A DNA stretch of 64,000 nt from Burkholderiales bacterium (GTDB lineage Bacteria; Pseudomonadota; Gammaproteobacteria; Burkholderiales; Burkholderiaceae_C): NCBI GenBank assembly GCA_016213325.1, contig JACRAY010000006.1:110553-174552 (forward strand), given 5' to 3'. A program made the position numbers and the translations under genes. Shown here piece by piece: positions 35,388 to 43,267 of this stretch. The notes beneath the pieces are model-generated. The model saw only the letters and a list, made by a program, of their open reading frames with translations. It was not told where the DNA came from and searched no databases. Position 1 is the stretch's first letter; each line of letters begins with the position of its first letter.

Positions 35388-35663
35388 TCACCGCACCTTG
35401 CTCAGGCGATCTGCCATTCGAGTTTGCCAACCCGGCCCCGTCGCCTTCCATTTCTCAATCACATCCGCAGGAAGCCGCAATGTGAGCTGCTTGCGCGGGT
35501 TCAGCGAAACAGGGCGCCCACCCCTTTTGACCTTGGCACGCGCGAGCATCTCTCCGGTGAGCTCAGGCAAATCCGCGTACTCACCCTTCTTGATCTTGTG
35601 CGTGTCCACGCGCGCAAGATCAGACTTCAAGGAACGGCGCGACAAGGGCTTGCTCGCGGTCAT
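35388..35663 (-). CDS. brnA: BrnA-like antitoxin
   Basis: 91 residues. The C-terminal KQLTLRLPADVIEKWKATGPGW and RMADRL segment is the ribbon-helix-helix of BrnA, preceded by the usual Asp/Glu-rich middle (ELTGEMLARAKVKRGGRP). BrnA neutralises the BrnT ribonuclease and represses the brnTA promoter. The toxin gene upstream (35620-35835) is truncated at its 5' end and overlaps brnA by 44 bases, so the antitoxin has outlived its toxin. Confidence 0.8.
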   Translation of the reverse strand: MTASKPLSRRSLKSDLARVDTHKIKKGEYADLPELTGEMLARAKVKRGGRPVSLNPRKQLTLRLPADVIEKWKATGPGWQTRMADRLSKVR

Positions 35664-35835
35664 TTGCTCTCCCCATGCTGAAGACGTGGCGATCCGCGCC
35701 ACGCGGTGTGTAGCCCGCAACCACGCTACGACCGGCAAGCAAGCCGTAGCAAATGATTCTGGATTCACCATAGTCCTTGCGTGTGTCCTCGACTTCAACT
35801 GTGACACCGGCGAATACGTGAAGGTGACCGGCGAC
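35620..35835 (-). pseudogene. brnT: BrnT toxin, 5'-truncated remnant
   Basis: An open frame without a start codon reads AGVTVEVEDTRKDYGESR, then GLLAGRSVVAGYTPRGADRHVF, then SMGRANDREQ, and stops at 35620 inside brnA. This is the C-terminal two-thirds of a BrnT ribonuclease toxin. The frame stays open upstream into attC-like DNA (residues with no BrnT similarity), so the N-terminus and promoter are gone, probably through cassette recombination. Only codon-level reading shows it, since no standard start is present. Confidence 0.65.
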
Positions 35836-35861
35836 CTGCGACAGGAGCCGGCGCAGCCGGT

Positions 35862-35900
35862 GGACGCAGCAAGGCGTCCGTGTTGGCCGTAATGTTAGGC
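35862..35900 (-). repeat. attC-like recombination site 2, core end
   Basis: GCCTAAC (35894-35900 on the minus strand) fits the RYYYAAC consensus exactly. It lies 13 bases after the higA stop codon and is followed by a GGACGC..GCGTCC hairpin (35862-35879), the same arrangement as in site 1. The opposite end cannot be placed because the sequence runs into the brnT remnant. Confidence 0.4.
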
Positions 35901-35913
35901 CGCACTTTCGCCG

Positions 35914-36213
35914 CTACGCGGGCAGCAAGGAACACTTTGGAATGCGCGACAGCTCCTTCTTCAGCGCCTCCTTCGCGAGCGCAGTGTCATGTGCAGCCTG
36001 GCCGCGCAGCCACCATCCGTCGCTGAGTCCGAAGTACCGGCATAGCCTTAGATCCGTATCAGCCGTGATGGCACGCTTGCCCGCGACTATGTCTCCGATG
36101 CGCTGCGCAGGCACTCCGATGTCCTTGGCGAGACGGTACTTGGTAAGACCCAGCGGCTTGAGAAATTCTTCCTCAAGCATTTCGCCAGGGGAGACGGGGG
36201 CCACGGTTCGCAT
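35914..36213 (-). CDS. higA: HigA antitoxin (XRE-family)
   Basis: 99 residues. It begins VAPVSPGEMLEEEFLKPLGLT, then an XRE helix-turn-helix (RLAKDIGVPAQRIGDIVAGKRAIT) and DTDLRLCRYFGLSDGWWLRGQA, closely matching the VapI/HigA group. It binds the HigB ribonuclease and represses the operon. It starts 11 bases after higB (toxin-first order, as usual for higBA). A palindromic operator covers the operon promoter. Confidence 0.9.
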   Translation of the reverse strand: MRTVAPVSPGEMLEEEFLKPLGLTKYRLAKDIGVPAQRIGDIVAGKRAITADTDLRLCRYFGLSDGWWLRGQAAHDTALAKEALKKELSRIPKCSLLPA

Positions 36214-36224
36214 AATGGTTCTCT

Positions 36225-36506
36225 TCAGTGGTAGTCGACGATCTCGACGCCCTCAGGACCGTCTTTGGTCCAGACGAAGCAGACTCGCCATTGCTCATTG
36301 ATCCGAATGCTGTACTGTCCTTTGCGATCGCCCTTTAGAGCCTCGAGGCAGTTTCCCGGTGGGATCTTCAGGTCATCCAGCACAGCAGACCAGTCCAGCT
36401 GCGCCAGCTTTCGAAGAGCAGGGCGTTCGATGTTCACCCAGCGCTTGATGCGCTTGCCTTCGAAGAGCGCCGCCGTATCCTTGCAGTTGAAGCTCTTGAT
36501 TGGCAC
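36225..36506 (-). CDS. higB: HigB toxin (RelE superfamily mRNA interferase)
   Basis: 93 residues. SFNCKDTAALFEGKRIKRW, LEALKGDRKGQYSIRINEQWRVCF and EIVDYH are the HigB/RelE core and C-terminal signature; basic residues of the RNA-cleavage site (RRK-type) are retained. It cuts mRNA on the ribosome. The GTG start at 36506 lies at the expected transcription start of the promoter, so the mRNA is probably leaderless; the more common Met-Ile start of the family would be two codons later. Confidence 0.88.
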   Translation of the reverse strand: MPIKSFNCKDTAALFEGKRIKRWVNIERPALRKLAQLDWSAVLDDLKIPPGNCLEALKGDRKGQYSIRINEQWRVCFVWTKDGPEGVEIVDYH

Positions 36507-36508
36507 AC

Positions 36509-36540
36509 ACGATAATAACGCGGCGCGTGACTATCGTCAA
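36509..36540 (-). promoter_or_regulatory. higBA promoter with palindromic operator
   Basis: On the minus strand TTGACG (36535-36540) and TATTAT (36512-36517) are separated by 17 bases, a near-consensus sigma-70 promoter. The imperfect palindrome ACGATAATAACGCG/CGCGTGACTATCGT (36509-36537; 12 of 14 paired) spans the whole spacer and -10, so HigA binding would shut off its own operon. Confidence 0.75.
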
Positions 36541-36623
36541 GTCGAACCGAGACCCCGTCTGCTGTGCGGTCTAGACAAGATGGCTTGACTTGAGGTGGCC
36601 CGTCTCAATGACTAACGGCACCA

Positions 36624-37618
36624 GTGACCAAGGCGTTGCGCCGGCTGGTCAGCCGCGGCGCCCGGCTGCATGTGGTTTACGAGGCAGGGCCTTGCGGCTT
36701 CGCGCTGCAGCGCCACCTGGCCTCCCAGGGCTACAGCTGCGAGGTGATTGCGCCCTCGTCCATCCCCCGCTCGCCCGGCGAGCGCGTGAAGACCGATCGG
36801 CACGACGCCATGAAGCTGGCGCGGCTGGCCAGCCTGGGCGAGCTCACTTCGGTGCGCGTGCCCGATGGCCGCGACGAGGCGGTGCGCGACGTCGTGCGCG
36901 CGCGCGAAGACGCGGTGCGCGAGCAGCGAAACGCCCGCCACCGGCTGAAGGCGCTGCTGCTGCGAAATGGCATTGGCTACCCCGGCAAGAGCGCCTGGAC
37001 GCAGGCGCACCTTCGCTGGCTGGCCGAATTGAAGCTGCCCCTGCCACCCCAGCAGGTGGCCTTCCAGGAGTACCTGCACGCCATCACCGAAGCCGGCGCG
37101 CGCATCGCACGGCTGGAGCAGGCGATGCGCGATTTGTTACCCACCTGGCCGCTGGCGCCCGTGGTGGCGGCTCTGCAGGCGCTGCGCGGCGTGCAGTTGA
37201 TCGCGGCCATGACGCTGGTGGCCGAGATCCAGGACTTCTGGCGCTTCCCCAGCCCGCGCCAGCTGATGGCCTATGTCGGCCTCGTGCCTGCGAGCACTCC
37301 AGCGGGCCACGCCGCCGCTTGGGCGCCATCACCAAGGCAGGTAACGCGCCGGCCAGGCGCATCCTGGTTAAGATGGCCCAGCACTACGACCATCCCGCCC
37401 GGGTCACGCGCGGCATCGCGCGAAGGACCTCCGAGTTGCCCAAGGAGGTGACCGACATCGCGTGGGCTGCGCAGGTGCGCCTGTGCGCCCGGTTTCGCAG
37501 GCTGGCGGCCAGGAAGCTGATGCGCAACAAGATCGTCGTGGCCATCGCGCGCGAGCTGTGCAGCTTCGTCTGGGCGATCGCGCGCTTGGTCAGCCAGCCA
37601 GCCATGCAGGCGCGCTGA
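36624..37618 (+). pseudogene. IS110-family transposase, 5'-truncated and frameshifted
   Basis: The first frame reads TKALRRLVSRGARLHVVYEAGPCG..ERVKTDRHDAMKLARL, the end of the IS110 DEDD catalytic domain, then LRGVQLIAAMTLVAEIQDFW and YVGLVP of the Transposase_20 domain. One base is missing after YVGLVP near 37290; the next frame continues RRRLGAITKAGNAPARRILVKMAQHYDHPA to a proper end at 37618. About 45 N-terminal residues, including the first catalytic Asp, are absent. The element is therefore dead. Its right flank probably extends to about 37850. Confidence 0.85.
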
Positions 37619-37914
37619 AGCAGCAGGACGACCGAAAGGAGGTGGGCCGCCCAGAAGACCATCACTCATGCCGCAGCGGGAACGCGGCGCAGCCAAGGAC
37701 TCAAACCCGGGGAACCCTCGATTGCGTTATTGGCGAGCCACGGCAACGTGGCGACCGCAGACCCTAGAGCGAAGGAAGCCCTGCGACGTACACATGAACT
37801 GTCGGCACCCAATCCACGCAGCATGATCAGCCGTCGCGATAGCACCGGCTCCGTCGCGTGCCCGCGGCCAACACCCGCGAAAGACCCGATTCACCTCCCA
37901 CCCCCTCCTCCCCC
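37619..37914. other. Gap without genes; probable right end of the IS110 remnant
   Basis: About 296 bases follow the broken transposase. The first 230 or so look like the untranslated tail of the IS element; the last stretch before the acetyltransferase stop is a C-rich tract with no coding signal. No tRNA, promoter or terminal repeat could be identified with certainty. Confidence 0.4.
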
Positions 37915-38397
37915 TCAATTCGAACTACCCCCCGCACCCCCCAGCCACTTCTCCAACCGAACCCCATCCACCCCCTGCTCATACATCCCGCGCTTGATCA
38001 CCAGCTCGTGGTATCCCATCTCGCTGTAGAAGCACCGCGCGTCCACGCTCTCCCGCCGGGTCTCCAACCGGATCCGCTTCGCCCCGGCCGCACGCGCCAC
38101 GTCCTCCAGCCAACCCAGGATCGCCGTGCCTATGCCCTCACGCCTGCGAGCAGGGTCGACCGCGAACAGCAGCAAGTGCGCATCGTCTTCCAGGTACGAC
38201 ATGACCCCGAAGCCGAGCAGCAAGCCTGCGTCCCTGACCACGACCACGTTGGTGTCGGTCCTGCGGATGGCGCGGGCTATGCGCTCGGGACGCCAGGTCC
38301 AGGGCAGGCCGAACTCGATCGTCTCGCGCGACATGCGGGCGATGTCGGCCGCGTCGGATAGCGTGGCCAAGCGGATGGGGTGGCGCCGGACAGGCAT
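37915..38397 (-). CDS. GNAT-family N-acetyltransferase
   Basis: 160 residues. Motif A LFAVDPARRREGIGTAILGWLE binds acetyl-CoA, preceded by the beta-4 strand DDAHLLL, and followed by CFYSEMGYHE in the region of the catalytic Tyr. The substrate is unknown. It resumes normal GC-rich composition and codon use after the cassette region, with parC just downstream on the same strand. Confidence 0.88.
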   Translation of the reverse strand: MPVRRHPIRLATLSDAADIARMSRETIEFGLPWTWRPERIARAIRRTDTNVVVVRDAGLLLGFGVMSYLEDDAHLLLFAVDPARRREGIGTAILGWLEDVARAAGAKRIRLETRRESVDARCFYSEMGYHELVIKRGMYEQGVDGVRLEKWLGGAGGSSN

Positions 38398-38412
38398 GGC
38401 GTCATTTTGCCC

Positions 38413-40722
38413 TCACCCCACGCGCTCGACCCCCAGCGGCTTGAAGCCGAAGTCCACTTGCTTGCCCTTGCGGCCGCGATGCCCCCTGGCGTTGTTGAGC
38501 GACCGGACTTCCAGCGTTTCGTCGCGCGGCTTGTCGCCGCGCCCCAGCCCCGTGATGCGCACCGACGACGTGTACGCCGCCGCCCCCGCCAGTTCTTCCT
38601 TGGCCCCCAGGTCCATCAGCATCAGCCCCCGCCCGCCGTTGGCCATGGGCTTCAGCTCGCCGATCTCGAAAGTCAGCAGGTGCCGGCCCGTCGACACGCA
38701 GCACACGTGCGACGCAGTCGCCTGCGGCGGCACGTTGGCCGGCGAGGGCTTGCACACGCTTTCGCCCGGCCCCACCGTGACGAAGGCCTTGCCGCCCTTC
38801 TGCCGCGACGTCATGTTCTCCACCGTCGCCAGGAAGCCGTAGCCGCCGGAGCCCGAGAGCAGCAGCCACGCGCCGGGCGCGCCCGCGAAGTAGTGGACCA
38901 GCTGCGTGCCGCTCTCCAGCTCGATCATGGTCGTCAGCGGCTGGCCGTCGCCGCGCGCGCCCGGCAGCGTGGACACCGCCACCGAGTACACGCGCCCATT
39001 GCTGCCAAACGCCAGCAAGGTATCCACCGTCCGGCATTCGAACGTGCCGTACAAGCCATCCCCCGCCTTGAACGCGAACGAAGCGGCGTCGTGCCCATGC
39101 CCAGTCCTCGAGCGCACCCAGCCCTTTTGCGACACCACGACCGTCACCGGTTCGTCCACCACCCTCACTTCGGCCACGGTCTTCTTCTCGGCCTGTATCA
39201 GCGTGCGGCGCGCATCGCCAAACTGCTTGGTGTCGCCTTCGATCTCCCTGATCATCAGCCGCTTCAACGCGGCGGGGCTGCCCAGGATCTCTTCCAGCTT
39301 CTTCTTCTCTTCGCGCAGTTCCTTCAGTTCCTGCTCGATCTTGATCGCCTCCAGCCGCGCCAGCTGGCGCAGCCGGATTTCCAGGATGTCCTCGGCCTGC
39401 CGGTCGGTGAGCTTGAAGCGCGCCACCAGCGCCTGCTTCGGCTCGTCGCTCGCGCGGATGATTCGGATCACCTCGTCGATGTTCAGCAATACGAGCTGGC
39501 GGCCTTCCAGGATGTGGATGCGGTCGTTGACCTTGTCCAGCCGGTGGCGCGATCGGCGTTCGATCGTGCGCTGGCGGTATTCGATCCATTCGCCGAGCAT
39601 GGTGCGCAGCGACTTCTGCACCGGCTTGCCGTCCAGCCCCACCATCGTGAGGTTGATGGGTGACGAAGTCTCCAGGCTCGTGTGCGCCAGCAGCGTGGTC
39701 ACCAGTTCGCCCTGGTCGATGCGGCTGGTCTTGGGCTCGATCACCAGGCGCACCGCCGCGTCCTTGCTCGACTCGTCGCGCACCACGTCCACCACCGACA
39801 GCACCGTCTGCTTCAGCTGCATCTGGTCCTGCGTCAGCGCCTTCTTGCCGGCCTTCACCTTCGGGTTGGTGATCTCCTCGATCTCCTCCAGCACCTTCTG
39901 CGTGCTGGTGCCCGGCGGCAGCTCGGTGACCACCAGTTGCCACTGGCCGCGCGCCAGTTCCTCGATCTTCCAGCGCGCGCGCACCTTCAGCGAGCCGCGG
40001 CCGGTGCTGTAGGCATCGGCGATGTCGCCGGCCGAGCTGATCACCTGCCCGCCACCCGGATAGTCGGGCCCGGGAACCAGCGCGTAGAGGTCTTCGTCGG
40101 CAAGCTTCGGGTTCTTGATGAGCGCGACGCACGCTTCGGCCACTTCGCGCAGGTTGTGGCTGGGGATTTCGGTGGCCAGGCCCACCGCGATCCCGCTCGC
40201 GCCATTGAGCAGCGTGAAGGGCAGCCGCGCGGGCAGCACCGCAGGTTCCTGCGTGCTGCCGTCGTAGTTGAGGACGAACTCGACCGTGCCTTCGTCGATC
40301 TCGTCGAGCAGCAGGCTGGCTATCTTCGACAGGCGCGCTTCGGTGTAGCGCATGGCCGCGGCGCCGTCGCCGTCGCGGCTGCCGAAGTTGCCCTGCCCGT
40401 CGATCAGCGGGTAGCGCTGGGCGAAGTCCTGCGCCATGCGCACCAGCGCGTCGTACGCGGCCTGGTCGCCGTGCGGGTGGAAGCGGCCCAGCACGTCGCC
40501 CACCACCCGGGCGCTCTTCACCGGCTTGCTGCCGAAGCCCAGGCCCATGCGCCACATCGAATACAGGATGCGGCGCTGCACCGGCTTCTGGCCGTCGCAC
40601 ACGTCGGGCAGCGCGCGGCCCTTCACCACGCTGAGGGCGTATTCCAGGTAGGCCTGCTGCGCGTAAGTGCCCAGGTCCAGGCGCTCGGCGTCGTCGTCGA
40701 AAGTGATGAGGTCTTGTTCCAT
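38413..40722 (-). CDS. parC: DNA topoisomerase IV subunit A
   Basis: 769 residues. The active-site tyrosine is Tyr126 in [10 protein letters not shown], preceded by the [10 protein letters not shown] segment (82-91). The quinolone-determining positions read Gln87 and Asp91 where E. coli ParC has Ser80 and Glu84; this may be lineage-typical. The C-terminal half carries the beta-propeller-like repeats of ParC (no GyrA-box is evident). With ParE it decatenates daughter chromosomes. The start MEQDLITF was chosen as the family N-terminus. parE lies nearby at 43268-45235. Confidence 0.95.
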   Translation of the reverse strand: MEQDLITFDDDAERLDLGTYAQQAYLEYALSVVKGRALPDVCDGQKPVQRRILYSMWRMGLGFGSKPVKSARVVGDVLGRFHPHGDQAAYDALVRMAQDFAQRYPLIDGQGNFGSRDGDGAAAMRYTEARLSKIASLLLDEIDEGTVEFVLNYDGSTQEPAVLPARLPFTLLNGASGIAVGLATEIPSHNLREVAEACVALIKNPKLADEDLYALVPGPDYPGGGQVISSAGDIADAYSTGRGSLKVRARWKIEELARGQWQLVVTELPPGTSTQKVLEEIEEITNPKVKAGKKALTQDQMQLKQTVLSVVDVVRDESSKDAAVRLVIEPKTSRIDQGELVTTLLAHTSLETSSPINLTMVGLDGKPVQKSLRTMLGEWIEYRQRTIERRSRHRLDKVNDRIHILEGRQLVLLNIDEVIRIIRASDEPKQALVARFKLTDRQAEDILEIRLRQLARLEAIKIEQELKELREEKKKLEEILGSPAALKRLMIREIEGDTKQFGDARRTLIQAEKKTVAEVRVVDEPVTVVVSQKGWVRSRTGHGHDAASFAFKAGDGLYGTFECRTVDTLLAFGSNGRVYSVAVSTLPGARGDGQPLTTMIELESGTQLVHYFAGAPGAWLLLSGSGGYGFLATVENMTSRQKGGKAFVTVGPGESVCKPSPANVPPQATASHVCCVSTGRHLLTFEIGELKPMANGGRGLMLMDLGAKEELAGAAAYTSSVRITGLGRGDKPRDETLEVRSLNNARGHRGRKGKQVDFGFKPLGVERVG

Positions 40723-40734
40723 GAGTGTGGTGAC

Positions 40735-40757
40735 GGTGGGCAGCCCAGCTGCCCACC
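40735..40757. repeat. Hairpin between the GGDEF-like gene and parC
   Basis: GGTGGGCAGC (40735-40744) pairs perfectly with GCTGCCCACC (40748-40757), with a three-base loop, immediately after the stop of the GGDEF-like gene. Adjacent CCTACGAAA resembles the tail of the repeats at 46717-46777 and 62137-62161. No T run follows, so it may be a dispersed repeat or a processing hairpin rather than a terminator. Confidence 0.6.
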
Positions 40758-41915
40758 CTACGAAACGGCGGGGACGGAAGGCGCGAATTCCTCGCTGGGC
40801 AGGGTGACGATGCGCCTCTCGGTGGGCGCCTTCAGCTCCTGGTCCATGCGGCTGGCCAGGCGCTGCAGCAACTGCTTGGGCGGTATGTCCTCGGGCGGCA
40901 CCGCGGCCAGCACCATGCGGAAGTGCAGGAACTCGGCGGGCATGGATGGCAGCGGCTCCTTCAGCCCCGCCACCAGGATGCGGCTGGCCACCACCGAAGC
41001 CCCTTCGGGCGCCGCCAGCCCTTCGGCCAGCACCGCAAAGCGCGAGTACGACAGGCGTGCGGCCACGTCGCCGTCGCGCAGCGACTGCCGCACGCGGTTG
41101 GCACTGGCCAGCACCGCGGCTTCGGCGGCTTCGGGGCCGTACTCCGACGCGATGCGGCCCAGCTGCTCGATGTGGATCAGCAGCAGCACGCTGGGGTGGC
41201 CGTAGCGCAGCATCATCGAGCGCGCGGCGTTGATGCGCTCGGTCAGCACCATGGGCATGGCCAGGCCCGTCAGCGGGTCGACCGTGTTGCGCGCGTCGAT
41301 GCGCGCGCGCGTTTCGCTGAAGATGCGGCCGCGCCAGTCGCTGGCAAAGAACACGCAGGCCGTCCACAGGGCCAGCAGGCCGGCGATGGGCAGCGCCGCG
41401 GCGCTTTCCTCGTTGACGGCGCGCCAACCCAGCAGCACGCCGGCCGCCGTCAGCGCCAGCATGCCCGGCAGCAGCCACCAGATCCAGGGCTTGCCCATGC
41501 GCCAGGCGCGCTGCATCACCAGCCACGACACGATGCTCCATGCGGCCACGCCGGCCAGCATGGCCATGGCCTGGAAGGCGGAGACGACGGCCAGCACCGG
41601 CACCACCCCGAGGCACAGCACCAGCAGCCACTTGCGCAATTGCCGCAGCGCGCCGCCGTGGCTCAGCAGGTCGCGCAGGTGCAGCCCCGAGAAGGCCATC
41701 ACCAGCAGCATCACCGACTGCGGGAACATGGGGTTCGTGCCCGTCAGCGTCTGCACCAGCATCACCGCCAGCAGGGTCGCGGCGGCGTGCATGAGGTAGC
41801 CGCGCTCGCGGTAGGCGTTGGCCTTCATCACGCTGAAGATCACCACCAGCACCTGCGCGCCGGCGAAGGCACCCAGTGCCACCAGGTCGTCGGCGTCGAA
41901 GAAACTCGGTGTCAC
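40758..41915 (-). CDS. Membrane protein with degenerate GGDEF domain
   Basis: 385 residues. About six N-terminal hydrophobic helices are followed by a diguanylate-cyclase-like domain beginning DPLTGL (213-218). The signature GGDEF is replaced by SYSRF (289-293) in [17 protein letters not shown], so the enzyme should not make cyclic di-GMP; it may bind GTP or c-di-GMP or act as a scaffold. GTG start overlaps the transglycosylase stop (GTGA). Confidence 0.82.
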   Translation of the reverse strand: MTPSFFDADDLVALGAFAGAQVLVVIFSVMKANAYRERGYLMHAAATLLAVMLVQTLTGTNPMFPQSVMLLVMAFSGLHLRDLLSHGGALRQLRKWLLVLCLGVVPVLAVVSAFQAMAMLAGVAAWSIVSWLVMQRAWRMGKPWIWWLLPGMLALTAAGVLLGWRAVNEESAAALPIAGLLALWTACVFFASDWRGRIFSETRARIDARNTVDPLTGLAMPMVLTERINAARSMMLRYGHPSVLLLIHIEQLGRIASEYGPEAAEAAVLASANRVRQSLRDGDVAARLSYSRFAVLAEGLAAPEGASVVASRILVAGLKEPLPSMPAEFLHFRMVLAAVPPEDIPPKQLLQRLASRMDQELKAPTERRIVTLPSEEFAPSVPAVS

Positions 41916-42694
41916 TCGAATCGGGTGCTGTCGCCGGCGGCCACGGGGACAGCCGGCGCCTGGATGGAAGGAGGCATGTTGCTGCGTCCGGTGGCGGGCA
42001 ACTCGATGCGCACGCGCTGCGGCGGCCTGCCCGCCGGGGCCATCGAAGGCGGCTTGAGCATGGTGTAAAGCTGCATCACCGTCTTCACGTAGTTCTGCGT
42101 CTCGCGAAAGTTGGGGATGCGGTTGCCGGCACGGATCACCGCGCCTTCGCCCGCGTTGTACGCGGCCAGCGCCAGTTCGAGCTGGCCGGGGAACATCCTG
42201 ATCAGGTCGCGCAGGTAGCGCGTACCGGTACGGATGTTGGTGCGCGGGTCGGTCAGGTTGCGCGTGACGCCGTAGCGCTCGGCGGTCGCCGGCATGATCT
42301 GCATCAGCCCGACGGCGCCCTTGGGCGACACGGCCACGGTGTCGAAGCCCGACTCGGTGGCTATCAGCGCCTGCAGCAGTTCGTAGTCGATACCGTGCGT
42401 GCTGGCCGCTTCGCGCAGGTGGTGCTTGACTTGCCGGAAGCTGGGCGACACCTCGAAGAAGGCGATGAGTTTCGGCGGCGCGGTCGGCACGCTCACCGCA
42501 CGCGGCGTCTTCAGGCCCTGCGCCGTGTCGAAGCTTTCACCGCCGCGGAAGAACAGCTCGTAGCGCTCGTCCATCTTCTCCGACGCGAAGTGGGCCACGC
42601 CCTTGGCGTCGACGTAGCCCCACACCTCGGCCAGCGCGGCGGGGGCCGCGGCCAGCGCCGCTGCCGCGAGCAGTATGGCCAGCAGGTGCTTCAT
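41912..42694 (-). CDS. Lytic transglycosylase with DUF4124 and SLT domains
   Basis: 260 residues. Signal peptide 1-22; a DUF4124-like beta region ([18 protein letters not shown]) follows; then an SLT catalytic domain with Glu114 in [26 protein letters not shown] and [10 protein letters not shown]. It cleaves peptidoglycan glycan chains in the periplasm. Its stop overlaps the GGDEF-like gene start, linking envelope and signalling genes, and its start overlaps the acetyltransferase stop. Confidence 0.9.
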   Translation of the reverse strand: MKHLLAILLAAAALAAAPAALAEVWGYVDAKGVAHFASEKMDERYELFFRGGESFDTAQGLKTPRAVSVPTAPPKLIAFFEVSPSFRQVKHHLREAASTHGIDYELLQALIATESGFDTVAVSPKGAVGLMQIMPATAERYGVTRNLTDPRTNIRTGTRYLRDLIRMFPGQLELALAAYNAGEGAVIRAGNRIPNFRETQNYVKTVMQLYTMLKPPSMAPAGRPPQRVRIELPATGRSNMPPSIQAPAVPVAAGDSTRFE

Positions 42695-43251
42695 GCGCGC
42701 ATCTCCAGCGCCTTATCGCGCCGGGCCGCAAACTCGGACTGCAGCATCGACATGACCACCATCGACACGAAGCCGTCGGCCGTCTTCACCGATTCGCGCA
42801 GCACGCCTTCCACCACGAAGCCTTCGGCCTCGTAGACGTTGCGCGCCATCGTGTTGTGCTGCTTCACGTCCAGCCACAGCCGATGCGCGCCCAGCTCGTC
42901 GAAAGCCACTTTCTTCAGCACGCGCAGCGTGGCGTGGCCATAGCCGCGGCGCTTGTCGCGCACCACCATGCGCTTCAATTCCAGCGACTGGTTCTGGCCC
43001 TTGCAGCCGATCAGGATGACGAAGCCCACGGCTTCCAGCCCCGGGCCGCCTTCGATGATGAAGTGGCGGAAGTCCGGGAAGCGGATGGCGGCTTCGTGCT
43101 GGGTGCGTTCCCACGGCGTGATGAAGGCCAGGTTCTCGGGGTCGCGCTCCAGCGACACCACGAACTCGAGGTCGCTCGACATGGTGGGACGCAGGCGCAC
43201 GCGGGCCGGTTCACGGTCCAGCGCCCGGGCAACGGTGTCGGCTTGCGTCAT
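42691..43251 (-). CDS. GNAT acetyltransferase, RimJ/RimL type
   Basis: 186 residues. ERDPENLAFITPW near the N-terminus, LKRMVVRDKRRGYGHATLRVL (acetyl-CoA motif A) and RLWLDVKQHNTMARNVYEAEGF are typical of the RimJ/RimL-like N-acetyltransferases that modify ribosomal proteins or antibiotics; the target here is unknown. It lies 16 bases downstream of parE and overlaps the transglycosylase start (ATGA). Confidence 0.85.
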   Translation of the reverse strand: MTQADTVARALDREPARVRLRPTMSSDLEFVVSLERDPENLAFITPWERTQHEAAIRFPDFRHFIIEGGPGLEAVGFVILIGCKGQNQSLELKRMVVRDKRRGYGHATLRVLKKVAFDELGAHRLWLDVKQHNTMARNVYEAEGFVVEGVLRESVKTADGFVSMVVMSMLQSEFAARRDKALEMRA

Positions 43252-43267
43252 GCGCGTTGGTCTCCGT

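Noticed and set aside
35708..35900. A full-length second attC spanning to GTGTAGCC at 35708
   Set aside because: The inner 130 bases are brnT coding sequence, and the resemblance of its GGGCTACAC to the end of site 1 is explained by the brnT codons.
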